Assembly (NCBI GenBank): GCA_013816615.1
Contig: JACDED010000005.1
Span: 1 to 64,000 of the forward strand
Length of the DNA: 64,000 nt
Direction: 5' to 3'
Source of the DNA: Bacteroidota bacterium
GTDB lineage: Bacteria > Bacteroidota > Bacteroidia > B-17B0 > Aurantibacillaceae
Part shown: positions 49,901 to 57,686 of the stretch, piece after piece
Position numbering within the stretch: the first letter of the stretch is position 1
How the letters are laid out: each line of letters starts with the position of its first letter
Made by a program: the position numbers and the translations under genes
The notes under the pieces: model-generated
The model's database searches: none
Told to the model about the DNA's origin: nothing
What the model saw: the letters and a program-made list of their open reading frames with translations, nothing else

Positions 49901-51876
49901 GAACTTAAGTTAACCGCATTACTTGCACAGGTAACAGTTCCTGTAGATGTAGTATTTGGTACACCTTGCACAGTATTTACATTGGCTGCAATAGTTCCGA
50001 GTTGAAAACAACCATTTGTTGTATTATAAACACTTACTGAATAAGTTCCGGAGTTAGATCCTGTAGCAGCAGCGGAGTTTGCACCCGCTGTAATTGCTGC
50101 ACCACTTGGCGCTGTCCATGTATAATTCTGACCGGCTTGATTAGTTGTTGTAAGATTAATTATTTTGTTGATACACGTTACACTTCCTGTTGTAGCAGGA
50201 AAAATAGCAATAGAAGTATTTGGCGCAGCAATAGCAATTGTAGTTCCACTTGAACAACCATTTATGGTTGAAGTCACGCCCAAACTATAAGTGCCTCCGG
50301 CATTAATTAAAGGAGATGCTGTTGAGCCTCCCGAAACAACTCCGGGCCCTGACCATGTATAAGTAACACCGCTTCCGGGTGTACAACTTAAGTTCATTGA
50401 AAGGATAGCGCAATTTAAAACTGTTGGACTTGAAACAGATGGTGTTGGTGATACAGTATTTACAGGCACGCTAACGGTTGTCACATTGGTTGAAGTACAA
50501 CCTGCACCCGAAGTAACCGTTAAAGAAAAAGGGCCTGGACCGTTTACAACAGGGTTAGCTGTTGTTCCTCCGCTTACAATTCCCGTTCCGCTCCATACAT
50601 AAGTACCACCACCTGAACCTCCAAGAGATTGGGTTGGATTAGCGCAGGTTATAGATGCGGGTGTTGTTCCTGCGTTAGCAGTGGGTAAAGCATTTAATGT
50701 TAATTGACGCGTATAACTTTGCACAGCGCACCCGTTTGGTTGAGTAATAGTAACAGTGTAGATCGTATTTCCTACTACTGTTGGGGTTGCTGTAATACTT
50801 AATGATGTTGCAGAACCACCAATTGCTCCTGCCGTACTGGCAGTCCATGAATAGGTTGAACCGGCGACGGAATTACTTGTGGTTAAAACAGTTGTCTGAT
50901 TCTGACATATTGAGGCGGAGCCCGCATTTAATGTAGCTACCTGCACACCTGTCATTGGTGTAACCGTGTAATCACAATAGTTTCCAGCATATCCGTCTAT
51001 CATAATATAATAATCGGTGCCAGGTGTAAGAGCAGTTGATGCGCCCAGCGTAAATGAAGTAGCTGATGTGCTCTGGCTGATACAACTTGATATGGGAGAA
51101 AAAGTATTGCAGTTGGTACTTGCTAATAATAACATTTGTATCCCACTACTTGTTGAGGCACAGTTGCCTACATTAACTGAAAAGGTTGGAGAAGGACTAT
51201 TGGCTGTAAATACCAACCAACTATTGTTTTCTATACTTCCACAAAATGTATTATTTGTAGTAAATGTATTTGGGAAGTTATTTACTTCAGCATTGGTTGC
51301 CGCAATATTTTCGTGATCTGCAGTAAACCAGCCCCCTGTGTTTCCACAATATGGATCTGTATCGCATATCCTTGTTGTACTTGCACAATCATCACCCGCA
51401 GGTAAATTACCTGCACAGCCTACCGGCGGACAACCTACAATTGCAGAATAACCATCGCCAACAGCGTTATCAAAATTTGTTGTAAATCGAATAGTTATAA
51501 TTCCTGTTGTAGAAGTAACAGCCGATCCTAATGTAGTATATGTATTTGTGAATGTTGCTAATAAAGGGCCGCCGGTACCAGTACCCTGATAAACCCTTAC
51601 AAAATCCCCTGTATTCAAATCCAAATAAGTAAAATTTATCCTGATAGGCATACCCGGTGTACCACTTTGAAATGTATTAAAGTGATTATCTCCCTGGCAA
51701 TAATAAATAACTGTACAAAATGGTGAATCATAACAACAAAGATCATTTTGTATAAAACCTTTACAGGTTGTAAAAACACTTCCACCCGGAGGTGTGAGAA
51801 TGTATGATTGTGATTTTAAATTGTTTACTGTAAACAGTAAAATAAAAAAAGAGATAAAATATAATTTCAGTTTCAT
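46996..51876 (-). CDS. Giant SprB-like surface adhesin with CUB, jelly-roll, Ig-like repeats, PKD and gliding-motility C-terminal domain
   Basis: 1626 aa. Signal MKLKLYFISFFILLFTVNNLKSQ; residues ~30-155 a CUB-like domain (GDFVRVYQGTGTGG, DGYSAIVGCPP); ~156-315 a cysteine-rich jelly-roll domain; then about fourteen ~75-residue Ig-like repeats, each with a TYTWSGPGIVG-type strand, a paired cysteine and a GxYxLTVTN strand; a final PKD (SYTWNFGNGTSTQTD); and the ~95-residue gliding-motility-associated CHU_C domain (PEIFTPNGDGKNDVFEISG, LQIFNRWGNPVYNA). That terminal domain is the type B T9SS signal that works with SprF-type proteins. Direct repeats at the DNA level make assembly collapse possible. 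It follows a small secreted gene by 20 bases. Confidence 0.92.
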   Translation of the reverse strand: MKLKLYFISFFILLFTVNNLKSQSYILTPPGGSVFTTCKGFIQNDLCCYDSPFCTVIYYCQGDNHFNTFQSGTPGMPIRINFTYLDLNTGDFVRVYQGTGTGGPLLATFTNTYTTLGSAVTSTTGIITIRFTTNFDNAVGDGYSAIVGCPPVGCAGNLPAGDDCASTTRICDTDPYCGNTGGWFTADHENIAATNAEVNNFPNTFTTNNTFCGSIENNSWLVFTANSPSPTFSVNVGNCASTSSGIQMLLLASTNCNTFSPISSCISQSTSATSFTLGASTALTPGTDYYIMIDGYAGNYCDYTVTPMTGVQVATLNAGSASICQNQTTVLTTSNSVAGSTYSWTASTAGAIGGSATSLSITATPTVVGNTIYTVTITQPNGCAVQSYTRQLTLNALPTANAGTTPASITCANPTQSLGGSGGGTYVWSGTGIVSGGTTANPVVNGPGPFSLTVTSGAGCTSTNVTTVSVPVNTVSPTPSVSSPTVLNCAILSMNLSCTPGSGVTYTWSGPGVVSGGSTASPLINAGGTYSLGVTSTINGCSSGTTIAIAAPNTSIAIFPATTGSVTCINKIINLTTTNQAGQNYTWTAPSGAAITAGANSAAATGSNSGTYSVSVYNTTNGCFQLGTIAANVNTVQGVPNTTSTGTVTCASNAVNLSSSTSGVTYTWVAPSGSSISSGGNTASASGSGGGTYTLNVTNAVNGCTNTNVVAVTTQTVKPIAVINSTPVITCTTPTVTINGGPASTVSYTWTGTAISGSANNANVNVTAAGVYSLAVTSTSNGCTSTTAATVNITSNLATPALSAIGSQTASSGCGTSSIVILSGTATPAGSTYTWASSGGFSSGVNNSTVAVNGATTYTLNSTHPVTGCTSSLVFTVSPSVNQPTLAVSSANGTLTCINTTQSATVTSNPSTGVTYAWTGPGIVGASNTSAITGSLAGVYNLTVTNTSNNCNSTASFNLAANNTAITPNAVATNTVNCNNTTATISTAPTPTSSSFTYSWSTTATTSSVVVNPTANTNYVVTVTNTANGCTGTQTINVVANTLAPTAVNITPNNITLACPAQTAFVNGSATGAATYSWIAPAGGSILSGATSATAQVTSSSIGTFSLIATGTNGCSSAAATVTVLPNTNAPTFSVSNSTPSITCLTSSPNVTVGLTSTITIQSYSWSPASGISGPTNSATATFTAAGLYTVIVEATNGCLSTSTVSVANATIAPSVVAGTGTAQTISCTNTIVTIAPTFTPAANLTYTWSGPGIVGSSNNANVQVNQNGSYSLTVTNTLTGCSSTSITVPVVGTNVPPTLNVASTSSIGISCQPNSGTVTLTANSSGAVTYSWNTGATTPGITTSNAGTYTVTVTDGNSGCSASQTVAVANNTIIPTLNASASGNLPCGGAGTTTLNATTTNSNVSYIWNGPAITNGSNTASPEVASAGVYTVMVTDNITGCSATQTVSVNSTSVLAAFTQNTITGVAPLTINFTNQSTGAISYTWNFGNGTSTQTDPSNTFPAGTYTVTLVSMNGACTSTADIVIIVKNTIGIIPEIFTPNGDGKNDVFEISGLDSYPNNSLQIFNRWGNPVYNAKPYKNDWDGSPNTAGKTGSSKLPTSTYFYILDLGTGEASDIIRGYIQLQY

Positions 51877-51896
51877 AACTATATACTTTTAATTTT

Positions 51897-52361
51897 TTAG
51901 TTTGTTCTTACTTGCTTCCCCGAATTCCGTTCTGGAGTAACAATAGGTTTATTTGGAAGGTCATTTACACTAATTACAGCGTTATCGTATTTTACCTGCG
52001 AAAAACCCAGGTATTTTAATAATGAATGAATATCCAATAAATTAAAAGCTTTTGATGAAGAATAATAAAGTGAGCCGATCTTGTATTCCAAAGAATAACC
52101 ACTCTTGAAATTATTAAATAAAGTAAACTCCTTTGATTTTTTATAGTAATTTTCAAAATCCGTTTCATTTACATCCAGTATTCTAAAATAAAATGAACTC
52201 CCTTTTTCTGAATTATGAATTCTTCCACTATAAACTTCCGCTACAGGATTTTGAGCAAATGCAAATACACTTAAAAAGAAAAAAAATGTTAAAATAAAAA
52301 CACTTTTTTTGCCAATTAAACCCGTTCCCAGGTTAAAAAACTTACTAAGATCATGAACCAT
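51897..52361 (-). CDS. Small secreted protein upstream of the adhesin
   Basis: 154 aa, no family recognised. Predicted signal KKSVFILTFFFFLSVFAFAQ is preceded by 16 extra residues (MVHDLSKFFNLGTGLI), unusually long for a signal N-region; ATT at codon 16 could be a later start, though ATG 52361 is the safe choice. The mature ~118 residues have beta strands (GSSFYFRILDVNETDF) and a basic tail. It lies 20 bases upstream of the giant adhesin, in its operon, so it may assist adhesin folding or surface assembly, which is inference from position. Confidence 0.6.
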   Translation of the reverse strand: MVHDLSKFFNLGTGLIGKKSVFILTFFFFLSVFAFAQNPVAEVYSGRIHNSEKGSSFYFRILDVNETDFENYYKKSKEFTLFNNFKSGYSLEYKIGSLYYSSSKAFNLLDIHSLLKYLGFSQVKYDNAVISVNDLPNKPIVTPERNSGKQVRTN

Positions 52362-52486
52362 TGTTAATTTTTTTTAAATTATGATTTACGAAAATAGTAA
52401 ATAAAATGGCATAGCAATGCCTAAAAGGTGTTTAGTAGGCCACTAATTCAATTTAGAGGGTAAATTTTAACAAATCGACGAAAATT

Positions 52487-53749
52487 CTAAATGCTTTTTA
52501 GAATGAATTTTCTCAAGATGTTTAAAGCGAAATTTGCAGACATTAGGATATTTACCTGCCTGATATCACCAAATATAAATTTAAAAGCCAGGGTTTTTTC
52601 TTTTGAGGCTACTGCTATCCAAACAGTACCTACCGGTTTTTCGGCCGTTCCGCCTGTGGGGCCCGCTATACCTGAGATCGAAAGTGCAAAATCGCTATCA
52701 AATTTTTCACGTATGTTTTGTGCTAATTGCTCTACACATTCTTTGCTTACTGCGCCAACAGTTGTAAAAACGCTTTCGTCAACTTGTAAAAGCTCATGCT
52801 TAGCTTTATTGGTATAGGGCACAATGGCACCTTTAAAAATATCCGAAGCACCTGCGATGCCTGTAAATAAAGAAGAAACATAACCTCCGGTACAACTTTC
52901 GGCAAGCGCTAATGTTTGTTTATTCTCTCGCAATAGTTGACTTACAATGCTTGCTAATGAGGGTGTTTCTTCGCCGTAATTTTCATACCCAAAAATATAA
53001 GTATCAATTATAGCTTTTAATTTTTCGATCTCTTCATCAATGTTTTTTTTAAGCAGATCTTTATTTTCGCCAGAGGTAGAAAGCCTTAAACGAACCATAC
53101 CCGGCTGCGGCAAATAAGCCAGCTTAATATTTTTTGTAACTAAATTATCTTCCCAGCTTTCTATAAGTTCTGATAAAGCGCTCTCGCCTATTCCATTCGT
53201 TAAAACTGTTTTATGATAAATGTGCGGCAAATTATTTTCGCTTTTTATTTTTGGAAGAATGATGTCGCGCATCATTATTTTCATTTCGTAGGGCACACCA
53301 GGCATACTTATAAAAATGGTTTTATTTTTTTTCATCCACATGCCGGGTGCGGTGCCATTTTTATTATGAATTACAGTACCGCCTTTTGGTATCAAAGCTT
53401 GATTGCGGTTTATCTCAGTTACTTCTTTACCGCGTTTTATAAAAAAAGATGAAACATGTTTTAAAACATCTTCATCCATTATTAACTCTGCTCCAAAATA
53501 TTTTGAAAATGTTTTTTTTGTAATATCGTCTTTTGTAGGACCAAGTCCGCCTGTTATAAATACAAAATCGGCCCGCGTTAAGGCATCATCAAAAGCTTTT
53601 ACAATAGCCTCTTCATCATCAGCAACACTGGCCATGTGCACGATCCTAATGCCCATTAAATTTAACTCCTGCGCTATCCAAACGCTGTTGGTATTAGTAA
53701 TTTGTCCAATTAAAATTTCGTCGCCAATAGTTAGGATCTCTGCTTTCAT
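52487..53749 (-). CDS. cinA: CinA-family protein (competence/damage-inducible; NMN deamidase)
   Basis: 420 aa. The N-terminal MoCF-like domain begins MKAEILTIGDEILIGQITNTNS and includes FVFITGGLGPTKDDITKKTF and MPGVPYEMK; the C-terminal CinA domain (~260-420) has TLALAESCTGGYVSSLFTGI, GAIVPYTNKAKHELL and FALSISGIAGPTGGTAEKP. The C-terminal domain hydrolyses nicotinamide mononucleotide to nicotinate mononucleotide; the N-terminal domain acts on ADP-ribose. It is monocistronic as far as seen, 125 bases upstream of the adhesin operon's first gene and divergent from the DUF4197 gene. Confidence 0.93.
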   Translation of the reverse strand: MKAEILTIGDEILIGQITNTNSVWIAQELNLMGIRIVHMASVADDEEAIVKAFDDALTRADFVFITGGLGPTKDDITKKTFSKYFGAELIMDEDVLKHVSSFFIKRGKEVTEINRNQALIPKGGTVIHNKNGTAPGMWMKKNKTIFISMPGVPYEMKIMMRDIILPKIKSENNLPHIYHKTVLTNGIGESALSELIESWEDNLVTKNIKLAYLPQPGMVRLRLSTSGENKDLLKKNIDEEIEKLKAIIDTYIFGYENYGEETPSLASIVSQLLRENKQTLALAESCTGGYVSSLFTGIAGASDIFKGAIVPYTNKAKHELLQVDESVFTTVGAVSKECVEQLAQNIREKFDSDFALSISGIAGPTGGTAEKPVGTVWIAVASKEKTLAFKFIFGDIRQVNILMSANFALNILRKFILKSI

Positions 53750-53814
53750 AAATTAAAGAAAAATTATTTCACATTTTTTAAAACCATCAATTCCTTCAAT
53801 AGTTTATATTTGTT

Positions 53815-53822
53815 ATAAATTT
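53815..53822 (+). promoter_or_regulatory. Promoter -7 element TATATTTG for the DUF4197 gene
   Basis: TATATTTG fits TAnnTTTG and lies 29 bases before the ATG at 53852, in the divergent interval with cinA. Confidence 0.6.
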
Positions 53823-53851
53823 ATTAAACTTAATCCAAATACAAACATTAT

Positions 53852-54604
53852 ATGAAAAAAGTAATTTTAATTGGCTGTGTGTTTTTTTCACTTTCAGTTT
53901 CATCTCAAACAATGATGGAAAAATTAAAGCACAAAAAAGATAGTATTGAAAAAGCAGCAAAAAATAAAATACATACAGCTACAGCAACAACACCTACTTT
54001 AACTAATGAAGAAGTAATTAAAGGATTGAAAGAAGCATTAACGGTTGGGACAAATAACTCTTCGGGGGTTGCCAGCAAGTTGGATGGTTTTTATAAGAAT
54101 CCTAAAATATTTATTCCGTGGCCTGAAGAAGCAAAAGACATGAAAGTAAAGCTAACCAAAATGGGCATGCAAAAGAAAATTGCAGAGTTTGAAACCAGTC
54201 TTAACCGTGCTGCAGAAGAAGCCGCATTAAAAGCAGCCCCTGTATTTATAGATGCTATTACCAACATGAGCTTACAGGATGGTTTTGCAATTTTAAAAGG
54301 TGTTGATACCGCTGCAACTAACTATTTACGCAAAACAACTTACAATCCTTTAAAGGAAAAATTTATGCCTGTTGTTAAAGAGGCTGTTGCAAAAGTAAAA
54401 GTAACCAGCTACTGGCAACCTTTGGCTACGGCCTATAACAAACTGCCGGGCGTTAAAAAACAAAATCCAAATTTAGATGAATATGTAACCAACAAGGCTA
54501 TTAATGGTTTAATGTTATTGATCGCAGACGAAGAAATTAAAATTCGTAAAGACCCAATGGCGCGCGTTACAGATCTTTTGAAAAAAGTTTTTGGAAATCC
54601 GTAG
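53852..54604 (+). CDS. DUF4197 periplasmic protein
   Basis: 250 aa with signal MKKVILIGCVFFSLSVSSQ. The DUF4197 family is recognisable from LTNEEVIKGLKEALTVGTNNS, the segment IPWPEEAKDMKVKLTKMGM, then ALKAAPVFIDAITNMSLQDGFAIL and the C-terminal EYVTNKAINGLMLLIADEEIKIRKDP. The function is unknown; the protein is soluble, helical and periplasmic. It is transcribed alone, ending at the hairpin repeat 54620-54677 which may serve as its terminator. Confidence 0.85.
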   Translation: MKKVILIGCVFFSLSVSSQTMMEKLKHKKDSIEKAAKNKIHTATATTPTLTNEEVIKGLKEALTVGTNNSSGVASKLDGFYKNPKIFIPWPEEAKDMKVKLTKMGMQKKIAEFETSLNRAAEEAALKAAPVFIDAITNMSLQDGFAILKGVDTAATNYLRKTTYNPLKEKFMPVVKEAVAKVKVTSYWQPLATAYNKLPGVKKQNPNLDEYVTNKAINGLMLLIADEEIKIRKDPMARVTDLLKKVFGNP

Positions 54605-54619
54605 ATCAAAAAAATAGAT

Positions 54620-54677
54620 TGTCATTTCGAGCGGAGTCGAGAAGCATAATGAAGTCTCGACTCCGCTCGACCTGACA
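54620..54677. repeat. REP-like hairpin element (TGTCA...TGACA)
   Basis: TGTCA and TGACA ends enclose a perfect 16-bp stem, TCGAGCGGAGTCGAGA (54627-54642) and TCTCGACTCCGCTCGA (54655-54670), around a 12-base loop. It lies between converging genes and can act as a bidirectional transcription end. The TGTCA/GAGTCGAGA words recur in Bacteroidota intergenic hairpins, and a related hairpin is at 36108-36140. Confidence 0.85.
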
Positions 54678-54683
54678 CATTGA

Positions 54684-56525
54684 TCAGGCCCACTTTTCTA
54701 AACTTCCACCTTTTTTAAAAAAACGTTCAATTGCTTTTTCAGTCTCCGGTAAAATTTTTAATTCAGGTGCGTGATGCGGTTTTTTACGCGCATCAATAAT
54801 CATTGGCCCTTTACAGCCCCAATGCTTATTCTCAATAAATTCATCAACACCATAGATATCATGGCTCGGGTTGCTTCTTGTATATGTTACCCAAACGTAA
54901 TCGTTTAAATTTTTTGGATTCGCCACAAATTTAAAATCATCATAAATAACAATTTGCACAATGCCGTTAAAATCATTTTTACTTTGAGAAATAAATACTG
55001 CTAATTGCTGAATTTCTTTTTTCGCATTTTCGTAAGTAGAAAATTTATTTAATGATAACCCGATCACACCTTCCATTAAAATTATAGCATCAAAAATAAA
55101 ATCAGCAGAAAAAATTATTTTTGGCAACTCCTTACTCAATTCTCTTTTTTTATCGCCGTAAGCGGCAATAATTAATTTACTGCCCTCGTTTATTCCATCT
55201 CCACTGTAATCCAGTGTGTCAATAGTTGTTTTGGTTTGAAAGTGAAGATCTCTTGTAAGATCTATTCTTTCAAAAACATGTTTAAAAAAATCACGCACAT
55301 CATGGCAATTAATATCCTTAGTATCATCACCACTTATAAATAAATATTTTGCCAGGCTTAATTGTCCCGTTCCTAAAATACGATTAGCCTGCGTTAATAA
55401 TTCCTGCGGACGTTTATTTTTTAAATACGGTGTGTAACGCTCACTGCCAATTGCCAATAATAAAGGATGAACACCTGCTGCATCAACTGCATGCACTTCT
55501 TTCACTCCGGGAATCTCGTTTGGGATCGCGCTTCCACTAATTTCATGGATCAATGCACCAAAAGCTGTATCTTCTTGTGGCGGCCTTCCAACAACCGTAA
55601 AGGGCCAAATAGCATTTTCTTTTGCGTACACTTTATGCACTTTCATTAATGGAAAATCGTGTGCCAAACTATAATAACCCAAATGATCGCCAAAGGGGCC
55701 TTCAGGTTTATTTTCGTTCGGAAAAACTTCTCCGGTAATTACAAAATCTGCATCCAGCGAAATACAAAATCCATCCACGTATGCGTATTTAAATCTTTTT
55801 CCGCCCAACACACCCGCAAACGTTAGTTCGCTGAGGCCTTCGGGTAAAGGCATTACAGCCGCTAAAGAATGTGATGGTGGTCCGCCAACAAAAATGCTAA
55901 CCTTAAGCGGCACATTTTTTTTATTCGTCTTATTTTGATGAATACCAATACCGCGATGTAGTTGGTAATGTAATCCTATCTCTTTATTTAATTCGTAATT
56001 ATTTCCATTTAATTGAATGCGGTACATACCAACATTAGAATTCATTACGCCTGGCTTATCAATATCTTCAGAATAAACCTGTGGCAACGTAACAAAAGCG
56101 CCACCATCCATTGGCCAGTGCTTTATTAAAGGCAGGTCAGAAATTTTTATTTCTTTAAATCCTGCTGAAGAAAAAGATCCTTTTTTTGGTAATGCTTTAA
56201 TTGCGGCTATACCTATTGATGCGAATTTAAACGGGCTTTTTAATGCAACAATGGGATTATTACGAAGCTCTACCATCTTCTGCACTTTTTCAAACGTATC
56301 TCTGAACATAAATTTACTACGTTCTAAAGTGCCAAATAAATTACTTACGGCTTTATATTTTGTGCCTTTTACATTTTCAAACAAAACAGCAGGGCCGTTT
56401 TTTTCAAATAATTTTAAATGAATGGCGGCCATCTCCAAATTTGGATCAACTTCTTCCTTCACGCGCACAAGCATTCCGTTCTTTTCGAGATCGTTAATAC
56501 ATTCGTTTAAATTTTTATAACTCAT
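54684..56525 (-). CDS. UbiD-family (prenylated-FMN) decarboxylase
   Basis: 613 aa, the long menaquinone/aromatic-acid type of UbiD decarboxylase. Family features: EEVDPNLEMAAIHLKLFEKNGPAVLFENVKG near the N-terminus, the core GPFGDHLGYYSLAHDFPL and AIWPFTVVGRPPQEDTAFG, then EIPGVKEVHAVDAAGVHPLL with the catalytic Glu. It removes a carboxylate using prenylated FMN made by a UbiX-type enzyme, not seen here. In Bacteroidota such enzymes are annotated as menaquinone-biosynthesis decarboxylases; whether the host uses the futalosine route cannot be settled here. It follows the DUF4421-like gene by 31 bases. Confidence 0.9.
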   Translation of the reverse strand: MSYKNLNECINDLEKNGMLVRVKEEVDPNLEMAAIHLKLFEKNGPAVLFENVKGTKYKAVSNLFGTLERSKFMFRDTFEKVQKMVELRNNPIVALKSPFKFASIGIAAIKALPKKGSFSSAGFKEIKISDLPLIKHWPMDGGAFVTLPQVYSEDIDKPGVMNSNVGMYRIQLNGNNYELNKEIGLHYQLHRGIGIHQNKTNKKNVPLKVSIFVGGPPSHSLAAVMPLPEGLSELTFAGVLGGKRFKYAYVDGFCISLDADFVITGEVFPNENKPEGPFGDHLGYYSLAHDFPLMKVHKVYAKENAIWPFTVVGRPPQEDTAFGALIHEISGSAIPNEIPGVKEVHAVDAAGVHPLLLAIGSERYTPYLKNKRPQELLTQANRILGTGQLSLAKYLFISGDDTKDINCHDVRDFFKHVFERIDLTRDLHFQTKTTIDTLDYSGDGINEGSKLIIAAYGDKKRELSKELPKIIFSADFIFDAIILMEGVIGLSLNKFSTYENAKKEIQQLAVFISQSKNDFNGIVQIVIYDDFKFVANPKNLNDYVWVTYTRSNPSHDIYGVDEFIENKHWGCKGPMIIDARKKPHHAPELKILPETEKAIERFFKKGGSLEKWA

Positions 56526-56556
56526 AATTAGTAAACCAATTTAATGGTATAAGGTT

Positions 56557-57648
56557 CTAGATAGCGAGATAAAATCTTGTCTGTTGGAATTTTTTATAAA
56601 ACTCCGGTGTTTTTGAATTGAACCTGATACCAAATGTAAAGTTACCTGTTATTGATTTATTTAACAGGCCAACAAATTTGCTATTGTAAACAGAAAAATC
56701 AGTTATACTTGAACCGATAATATAAAAATGTTTAAAATTCATACCTAAAGATAACCTGCCATCACCCGACCAGGCAACATAAGAAATAGGCGAAGTTGTA
56801 TTTTCATAACTATATGTTCGCCATTGTTGCTCAGGGCCAATAATAAATAATCCACTCACAAAAAGTGTTTTAAAAAGAACAATAGTTGCTGCCGCTCCTA
56901 CGTTTGCAGATATTCCAATTACTTTTAATCCTTTCATGCTTCCGTAATCTCCATAATAAGATCTTGATGGTATTGGAAAGAAAGAACTATCACTTCGCAA
57001 ATTATTATAGCTAACATTACCACCTAATACCCATGTGCCCGCCGACCTTATTTGGCGATACCCGCAAGCATAGCCAGACCTGAAAGCGAATTTTTTGTGA
57101 TTCGTAAAATATAAAAATTTACTTCTGAATAATGTATTCTCAAGCGCCGGCTCCTGATAGTAAACACCAGTTCTTTTAAATGAAGTATCATACTTGGCTG
57201 TATTTTTATCATAAAAACCTTTAAAATACCTGAAAGAATTTTCGAGATACCAAATGTTGCCGCCAATATTAAAATTGGTTGTAAATGTTTTTGTATTTCC
57301 TTTACCTTCGCTTTGGGTTGGTGGCGATGTTCTTAAACCAACAGCAAGACTAAATTTATCGTAATTAACCTCTATTCCACTTATTAAGCGTGACTCTGCA
57401 AAATAATTTGTCTTTGATAACCCAAGCGAATCTTTTTCTTTAAATTGTTGAAATTCGTTATTAAAATTTCGATAAGATTGAAAGTAACCAACGATCAATC
57501 TTGAGTCATACCTAAGATATTTTGTGGTATCCCAATCCGCACGTTTACGCGCCTTTCTCAAATTTGCAGTGTCAGGCTTAAAAAGGCCCTGGGCAAACGT
57601 TGAAAATGTAAGTAATAAACAAATACAAATTAACGGTAAGGTTTTCAT
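56557..57648 (-). CDS. DUF4421-like outer-membrane protein
   Basis: 363 aa, signal MKTLPLICICLLLTFSTFAQ. The sequence resembles DUF4421 family proteins: an early TKYLRYDSRLIVGYFQSYRN, alternating aromatic/glycine beta strands (NYDKFSLAVGLRTSPP, FNIGGNIWYLENSFRYFKG) and a terminal strand with FYKKFQQTRFYLAI, consistent with an outer-membrane barrel. The assignment is from pattern only. It is divergent from mscS, with 38 bases between start codons, and likely co-transcribed with ubiD. Function unknown. Confidence 0.6.
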   Translation of the reverse strand: MKTLPLICICLLLTFSTFAQGLFKPDTANLRKARKRADWDTTKYLRYDSRLIVGYFQSYRNFNNEFQQFKEKDSLGLSKTNYFAESRLISGIEVNYDKFSLAVGLRTSPPTQSEGKGNTKTFTTNFNIGGNIWYLENSFRYFKGFYDKNTAKYDTSFKRTGVYYQEPALENTLFRSKFLYFTNHKKFAFRSGYACGYRQIRSAGTWVLGGNVSYNNLRSDSSFFPIPSRSYYGDYGSMKGLKVIGISANVGAAATIVLFKTLFVSGLFIIGPEQQWRTYSYENTTSPISYVAWSGDGRLSLGMNFKHFYIIGSSITDFSVYNSKFVGLLNKSITGNFTFGIRFNSKTPEFYKKFQQTRFYLAI

Positions 57649-57656
57649 TTTTTATT

Positions 57657-57664
57657 TAGCTTTG
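57657..57664 (+). promoter_or_regulatory. Promoter -7 element TAGCTTTG for mscS
   Basis: TAGCTTTG fits TAnnTTTG, 22 bases before the ATG at 57687 in the divergent interval. Confidence 0.5.
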
Positions 57665-57686
57665 TGAAGGTATAAAATTTTATAAT

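Noticed and set aside
46996-51876. Regularly spaced repeats in the adhesin gene as a possible CRISPR array
   Set aside because: The repeats are ~225-bp coding units (about 75 codons) encoding Ig-like domains with one reading frame kept throughout; there are no short exact repeats with unique spacers.
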